The notes beneath the pieces were generated by a model. The model was not told where the DNA came from and made no database searches. It worked only from the letters and a program-made list of their open reading frames with translations. A stretch of 17,563 nt of DNA from Pseudazoarcus pumilus_A (GTDB lineage: Bacteria; Pseudomonadota; Gammaproteobacteria; Burkholderiales; Rhodocyclaceae). Shown one piece after another: positions 14,238-17,563 of the stretch (position 1 is the stretch's first letter; each line of letters starts with the position of its first letter). The position numbers and the translations under genes were made by a program. The stretch is from NCBI GenBank assembly GCA_033837965.1, contig JAJLLM010000155.1, positions 1 through 17,563 on the forward strand, in the 5' to 3' direction.

Positions 14238-14812
14238 GCCAGCGCCTCCAGACAACGGCGCAGGCGGTCGATGCCGCGCCGCAGCCAGACCTTGACGCTG
14301 CCCAGCGGCGCACCGAGGTGCCCCGCCAGCTCGGAGTGCGACAGGCCGTGGTAATAGGCCAGCGCCAGACACTGACGCTGCGGGCCGTCAATGGCGTCGA
14401 GGCAGCCGCGGATGTGGAGTGAATCGGCCGCCTGTTCGAGCAGATTGAGCGGGCCGGGCGTGTCGTCCTCGATGCCGGCAAGACGCTCGTCGGCATCTTC
14501 ACTGCTGCCACTTTCGACGACATCGCGCTCGCGCCCGCGCAACAGATCCAGCGCGCGATTACGCACGATGGCGGTGAGCCAGGTCATGGGCTGGCTGGCT
14601 TGCGGGGAATACGTTGCGGCGCGGTGCCAGACGGCCACGAAGGCGTCCTGCAGCACGTCCTCGGCCTGATCGCGGCGGCGCAGCAGACGCAGCGCCACGC
14701 CAAGCAGGCGGGGTGCGCAGGCGTCATACAGCTCGCGGAAGGCGTGGCGGTCGCCAAGGGAGACCCGCGACAGCAGATGTTGCAGGTCGGGGTCGTCAGA
14801 AATTCGGGACAT
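14234..14812 (-). CDS. ECF-family RNA polymerase sigma factor (RskA-controlled)
   Basis: This 192-residue ECF sigma factor has region 2 at about 24-93, including RDQAEDVLQDAFVAVWHRA (47-65) and PMTWLTAIVRNRALDLLR (75-92), which contact polymerase and the -10 element. Region 4 is at about 136-190 with helix-turn-helix GLSHSELAGHLGAPLGSVKVWLRRG (156-180). An acidic linker (100-128) joins them. The start at ATG 14812 is chosen because the protein then has the usual ECF length; an upstream in-frame ATG at 14896 would add 28 residues lying inside an inverted repeat. No strong Shine-Dalgarno is visible. The anti-sigma gene overlaps its stop. A possible promoter is TTGACG (complement of 14868-14873) with CACATT (complement of 14844-14849), 18 nt apart, though the -10 match is weak. 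Confidence 0.92.
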   Translation of the reverse strand: MSRISDDPDLQHLLSRVSLGDRHAFRELYDACAPRLLGVALRLLRRRDQAEDVLQDAFVAVWHRAATYSPQASQPMTWLTAIVRNRALDLLRGRERDVVESGSSEDADERLAGIEDDTPGPLNLLEQAADSLHIRGCLDAIDGPQRQCLALAYYHGLSHSELAGHLGAPLGSVKVWLRRGIDRLRRCLEALA

Positions 14813-14876
14813 CAGGCGTTCGGGCTCCGCTACGCGAGGCCCGAATGTGGCCTGCGCGCATGCAAACGTCAAGTCA

Positions 14877-14919
14877 GCGGATGCCGGGGAGCGCATTGCC
14901 CGCGCTCCCCGGCATCCGC
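14877..14919. repeat. Perfect 18-bp inverted repeat between the COG4315 and sigma-factor genes
   Basis: The arms gcggatgccggggagcgc (14877-14894) and their exact complement (14902-14919) flank a 7-nt loop. It begins just past the COG4315 stop at 14936, so on the minus strand the hairpin would form at that gene's 3' end. No run of T follows (TGACTTGACG), so it is not a textbook Rho-independent terminator. It may be a leaky terminator, a 3' stability or processing element that lowers sigma-factor expression relative to the first gene, or a protein-binding site. Confidence 0.7.
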
Positions 14920-14935
14920 CTTCCGTCCGCGTCGA

Positions 14936-15343
14936 TCAGTAGCCGTAGCTCGAACCGCCCGACTTCGTGGCCGCGGCCTGCTTGCCCATGCTCACGACAT
15001 GCCACACGCCGCCCTTGCCGTCGCCCAAGGCATCACCCGGCTTGGCGTCCGGCGCGTAGTAGTACAGGGGCATGGACTTGTAGGCCCACTGTTTGCCGCC
15101 GTCCTTGCGCGTGACGATGCTGAAACCTTCCTTGGCGGTAGCGCCTTCCTTGGCCATGAACGGCGGCCATACGGCGGCGCAGCCGTCGTAGCAGTTGCTC
15201 TGGTCGGCAGCGTCCTTGTCGAAGATGTACAGGGTGCGGCCGTTGGCGTCGGCCATCATGCCGTTGCTGTCGGTGACGGTCTGCGCAAAGGCAAACGGGG
15301 TGGCGCACAGCATGGCGGCGGCAACGAGGGTCTTGAGTTTCAT
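14936..15343 (-). CDS. Secreted COG4315 repeat protein (Yx(F/W/Y)xxD motif family)
   Basis: This 135-residue exported protein has a clear signal peptide (1-20, cleavage after AFA). It belongs to the COG4315/Lipoprotein_15 family of unknown function, recognised by two Yx(F/W/Y)xxD repeats: YIFDKD (39-44) and YYYAPD (94-99). NCYDGCAAVWPPF (50-62), with Cys51 and Cys55, is the conserved Cys pair and could form a disulfide. Although often called a lipoprotein family, this member has no lipobox Cys and should be a soluble periplasmic protein. The start has AAGGAGA 6 nt upstream. It precedes the ECF sigma/anti-sigma pair on the same strand, separated by 123 nt holding a perfect hairpin. It is therefore a likely regulon target or signal partner of that sigma factor; this is inference. 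Confidence 0.88.
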   Translation of the reverse strand: MKLKTLVAAAMLCATPFAFAQTVTDSNGMMADANGRTLYIFDKDAADQSNCYDGCAAVWPPFMAKEGATAKEGFSIVTRKDGGKQWAYKSMPLYYYAPDAKPGDALGDGKGGVWHVVSMGKQAAATKSGGSSYGY

Positions 15344-15415
15344 GGTGTTCTCCTTATCAGGTCGGGTTCGAGCACACGCTCAATGACCTATACGAAGGCG
15401 AACGCCGATTGGAGA
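15344..15415 (-). promoter_or_regulatory. Upstream region of the COG4315 gene (candidate ECF promoter region)
   Basis: These 72 nt carry the Shine-Dalgarno and must hold the promoter of the COG4315 gene. On the minus strand CCAATC, then CGTATAGGTC some 12 nt later, resemble ECF promoter pieces, but the spacing does not fit a known consensus well, so no exact -35/-10 is claimed. No sigma-70-like pair stands out. Confidence 0.25.
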
Positions 15416-15448
15416 CAGGGGGAGCGAAAAAAATTTTCGCTCCCCCTG
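15416..15448 (-). terminator. Hairpin terminator after the efflux operon
   Basis: The arms cagggggagcgaaaa (15416-15430) and ttttcgctccccctg (15434-15448) are perfect 15-bp complements around a 3-nt loop. The hairpin lies 13 nt past the stop of the outer-membrane efflux gene. On the minus strand the U-rich stretch is in the upper stem rather than after it, so the fit to a standard terminator is imperfect. The position still argues for ending the efflux transcript and insulating the COG4315 promoter. Confidence 0.6.
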
Positions 15449-15460
15449 CTTTTGCGGATT

Positions 15461-16972
15461 TCAGCGTGTGTTGCCCACCGCCGCGGTGAGCGTTACGGCC
15501 GGATCGGCGGCAGCCGTGCGGGGTGTGTTCCAGCCCCCGCCGAGCGCACGGATCAGCGACACCACGGTACGCGCCCGTTCGGCATCCAGGCGCACGCGGC
15601 CACGCTGCTGGGCCAGCGCGCTGCGGTCGGCCTCGATGACGTCGAGGTAGCTGACTGCACCTTCGCGGTATTGCACGCGCGACAGTTCGACCGCGCGCTC
15701 GGCCGCAGCCACGGCACTGTCCTGCGCGCGGGTCTGCTCGCTCAGGATGCGCAGGCCGGCGAGGCCGTCTTCCACTTCGCGGAAGGCATTCAGCACGGTC
15801 TGACGGTACAGCGCGACATCCTCTTCCCACACCGCCCAGGCGCGATCCACCCCGGCGCGGCGACGGCCGCCGTCGAAGAGCGGCAACGACAGCAAGGTGC
15901 CGGCCACCGGGCCGAGCAGGAAGGTGCGACTGCTCCACTGGAACAGGTCGCCCAGCTCGCCGGACTCGAAACCGGCCGCGCCGGTCAGCGTCAGGCTGGG
16001 GAAGAACGCGGCGCGCGCCACACCGATGCGGGCATTGGCGGCGGCCATGGCGCGCTCGGCGGCGGCAATGTCGGGACGGCGCTCCAGCAGTTCGGACGGC
16101 AGGCCCGGCGGCACGCTGACCGTGATGCGCGCGAGCGGCTGCGGCGCGAAGCGGAAGTCCGCCGGGCTGCGGCCCAGCAACAGCGCCAGCGCGTGCTCGG
16201 CGACGGCACGCTGGCGCTGCACGCCGAGCGCGTCGGACTGCGCCGTGGCCAGCTCGGTACGGCTGCGCGCCACGTCCAGCTCGCCGATGAAGCCTTCGGC
16301 AAAGCGACGCTCCATCAGGCGCAGGCCTTTGGCGCGCAACGCCACGGTATTGGCGAAGATGGCCTGCTCGGCGTCGAGTTCGCGCAGCTGGAAATAGGTG
16401 TGCGCGACGTCGGCCTGCAGCGCCAGCAGCACCGAGCGGAACAACGCCTCGTCACGTTGCAGACTGGCACTGGCGGCGGACACGCTGTTGGCTACGCGAC
16501 CGAACACGTCGATCTCATACGAGAGGCCAAGCTGGGCGCGCCACAGCGTGTTCGGGTCGGTGTCGGCATTCTCCGGCAGGCCTTGCGAGGCCGGCGACGG
16601 ACGCTGACGCGTCGGGCCGAAACCGCCATCCACCGAGGGGAAACGGTCGGCCCGCGCACTGCGCTGCACGGCCCGTGATTGCTGCAGACGGGCGGCAGCG
16701 GCGCGCAGATCCTGGTTGGCGTCAAGCGCGGCGGCCTGCAGGGCGTCAAGTACCGGATCGTCAAACACCTTCCACCACTCGCCGCGCGCGGCGGCTTCCG
16801 CCGGCTCGGCGGTTTTCCACTTGCCGGCCTCGCCGGCCGCCAGCGGCTCGGCGTGGCGGAAGGCGGTGGGCGTGGCGACCTCGGGCACTTCGTATTTCGG
16901 CGCCAGTGAGCAGCCGGCGAGCACCAGCACGCTGGCGAACACCAGGGGGAGCCGGGATTCAAACATCATCAT
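15461..16972 (-). CDS. Outer-membrane efflux lipoprotein, NodT/OprM family
   Basis: This 503-residue outer-membrane factor is of the RND tripartite pump type, forming the trimeric TolC-like exit duct. It has a lipoprotein signal with lipobox LAGC (Cys21), then CSLAPKYEVP, the usual opening of NodT/OprM proteins. WWKVFDDPVLDALQAAALDANQDL follows, then two repeated coiled-coil/barrel halves: YEIDVFGRV in the first and GTLLSLPLFDGGRRRAG in the second. The length is typical. Three consecutive ATGs begin the gene; the first, at 16972, is chosen because AAAGGAA sits 6 nt upstream. A long in-frame extension upstream overlaps the pump gene and is rejected. It starts 11 nt after the RND permease stop, so the two are cotranscribed. 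The substrate is unknown. Confidence 0.93.
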   Translation of the reverse strand: MMMFESRLPLVFASVLVLAGCSLAPKYEVPEVATPTAFRHAEPLAAGEAGKWKTAEPAEAAARGEWWKVFDDPVLDALQAAALDANQDLRAAAARLQQSRAVQRSARADRFPSVDGGFGPTRQRPSPASQGLPENADTDPNTLWRAQLGLSYEIDVFGRVANSVSAASASLQRDEALFRSVLLALQADVAHTYFQLRELDAEQAIFANTVALRAKGLRLMERRFAEGFIGELDVARSRTELATAQSDALGVQRQRAVAEHALALLLGRSPADFRFAPQPLARITVSVPPGLPSELLERRPDIAAAERAMAAANARIGVARAAFFPSLTLTGAAGFESGELGDLFQWSSRTFLLGPVAGTLLSLPLFDGGRRRAGVDRAWAVWEEDVALYRQTVLNAFREVEDGLAGLRILSEQTRAQDSAVAAAERAVELSRVQYREGAVSYLDVIEADRSALAQQRGRVRLDAERARTVVSLIRALGGGWNTPRTAAADPAVTLTAAVGNTR

Positions 16973-16983
16973 GCGGATTCCTT

Positions 16984-17563
16984 TCAATTCGCGGAGTTCG
17001 GCGCAACGTGCGGCACGGTCAGCGGAGCCTCGTGCGGCGCGGCCGAATGCAGCGGGCGGGCGCCACGCAGCGTGCGCAGCACGGCATAGAACACCGGCGT
17101 GAGGAAGAGGCCGAAGAAGGTCACGCCGATCATGCCGAAGAACACTGCGATGCCCATGGCCTGACGCATTTCCGAACCGGCGCCGGAGGACAGCACCAGC
17201 GGCACCACGCCCATGATGAAAGCGATGGACGTCATCAGGATCGGGCGCAGACGCAGGCGGCTGGCCTCGATGGCGGCGGGTATCGGCTGCATGCCCTGCA
17301 TCTCCAGCTCGCGGGCGAACTCGACGATGAGGATGGCGTTCTTGCACGCCAGCCCCACCAACACCATCAGGCCGATCTGCGTGAACAGGTTGTTGTCCCC
17401 ACCGGTGGCCCACACGCCGGCCAGTGCGGCGAGGATGCCCATCGGCACGATCAGGATCACCGCCAGCGGCAGGCGCAGGCTCTCGTACTGCGCGGCGAGC
17501 ACCAGGAACACCAGCAGCACCGACAGCGGGAAGACCCAGATGCCCGCATTGCCGGCGAGGATC
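16984..17563 (-). CDS. RND efflux transporter permease, MexF/OqxB-like (3' part only)
   Basis: Only the last 192 residues are inside the window; the frame stays open to the edge (ILAGNAGIWVFPLS at its start), so the gene is truncated by the window and not broken. The segment covers the C-terminal transmembrane helices of an HAE1-type proton-drug antiporter. VFLVLAAQYESLRLP, GGDNNLFTQIGL and LVGLACKNAILIVEFA are standard RND sequences, and the GDNN..TQIGL form is closest to MexF/OqxB-type pumps in my recollection. RLRPILMTSIAFIMGVVPLVLSSGAGSE, the next conserved loop, is intact. It is followed 11 nt later by its outer-membrane partner; the membrane-fusion protein gene would be expected upstream, outside the window. 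Confidence 0.93.
   Translation of the reverse strand, partial: ILAGNAGIWVFPLSVLLVFLVLAAQYESLRLPLAVILIVPMGILAALAGVWATGGDNNLFTQIGLMVLVGLACKNAILIVEFARELEMQGMQPIPAAIEASRLRLRPILMTSIAFIMGVVPLVLSSGAGSEMRQAMGIAVFFGMIGVTFFGLFLTPVFYAVLRTLRGARPLHSAAPHEAPLTVPHVAPNSAN

Noticed and set aside
14600..16678. A 692-codon plus-strand open frame across the sigma, COG4315 and efflux genes
   Set aside because: It runs antisense through several well-supported genes and two intergenic gaps, and shows no recognisable domain.
16973..17413. N-terminal extension of the efflux lipoprotein
   Set aside because: It overlaps the RND permease in another frame and would bury the lipobox signal peptide.

Overview
The window is GC-rich, densely coded DNA, most likely from a betaproteobacterium (Rhodocyclales- or Burkholderiales-like). 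That placement is inferred from base composition, protein style and the ECF sigma/RskA/COG4315 module, not from any marker gene. No rRNA, tRNA, CRISPR array or insertion sequence was seen.

Layout. (1) Positions 19-2143 hold a ketopantoate-reductase family gene (minus) divergent from a secreted alpha/beta hydrolase (plus), which ends at a strong, probably bidirectional hairpin terminator. (2) Positions 2250-2880 hold an MNT/HEPN (mntA/hepT) toxin-antitoxin pair on the minus strand. The antitoxin is intact, but the toxin frame is cut by an in-frame TGA where the family normally has Trp, just before the catalytic RX4HXY motif. (3) Positions 2987-3589 hold a DUF6498-type membrane protein. (4) Positions 12595 down to 5402, possibly to 3636, hold a minus-strand exopolysaccharide operon: wecB (UDP-GlcNAc 2-epimerase), nfrB (GT2 synthase with MshEN-type c-di-GMP-binding motifs), nfrA (TPR plus outer-membrane barrel) and a secreted DUF4434 protein. 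Each is joined to the next by a 4-bp start/stop overlap. A DUF945 (YdgA-like) gene follows after a 71-nt gap. (5) Position 12987 onward is an NADPH-dependent FMN reductase, divergent from the operon. (6) Positions 15343 down to 13530 hold a COG4315 secreted protein, an ECF sigma factor and a membrane RskA-like anti-sigma, with a perfect 18-bp inverted repeat between the first two. (7) Positions 17563 down to 15461 hold the 3' end of a MexF/OqxB-like RND pump gene and its NodT/OprM outer-membrane lipoprotein.

Central system. The wecB-nfrB-nfrA-DUF4434 block is a self-contained version of the pathway that in E. coli makes the N4 glycan receptor, a ManNAc polymer. There WecB is borrowed from the enterobacterial common antigen locus; here a wecB copy is the first gene and is translationally coupled to the synthase. 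The inferred flow is UDP-GlcNAc to UDP-ManNAc (WecB), polymerisation at the inner membrane under c-di-GMP control (NfrB), export through NfrA, and possible trimming by the TIM-barrel-like DUF4434 protein. The same surface apparatus would be a candidate receptor for N4-like phages.

The second notable item is the nonsense-interrupted HEPN toxin beside an intact antitoxin.
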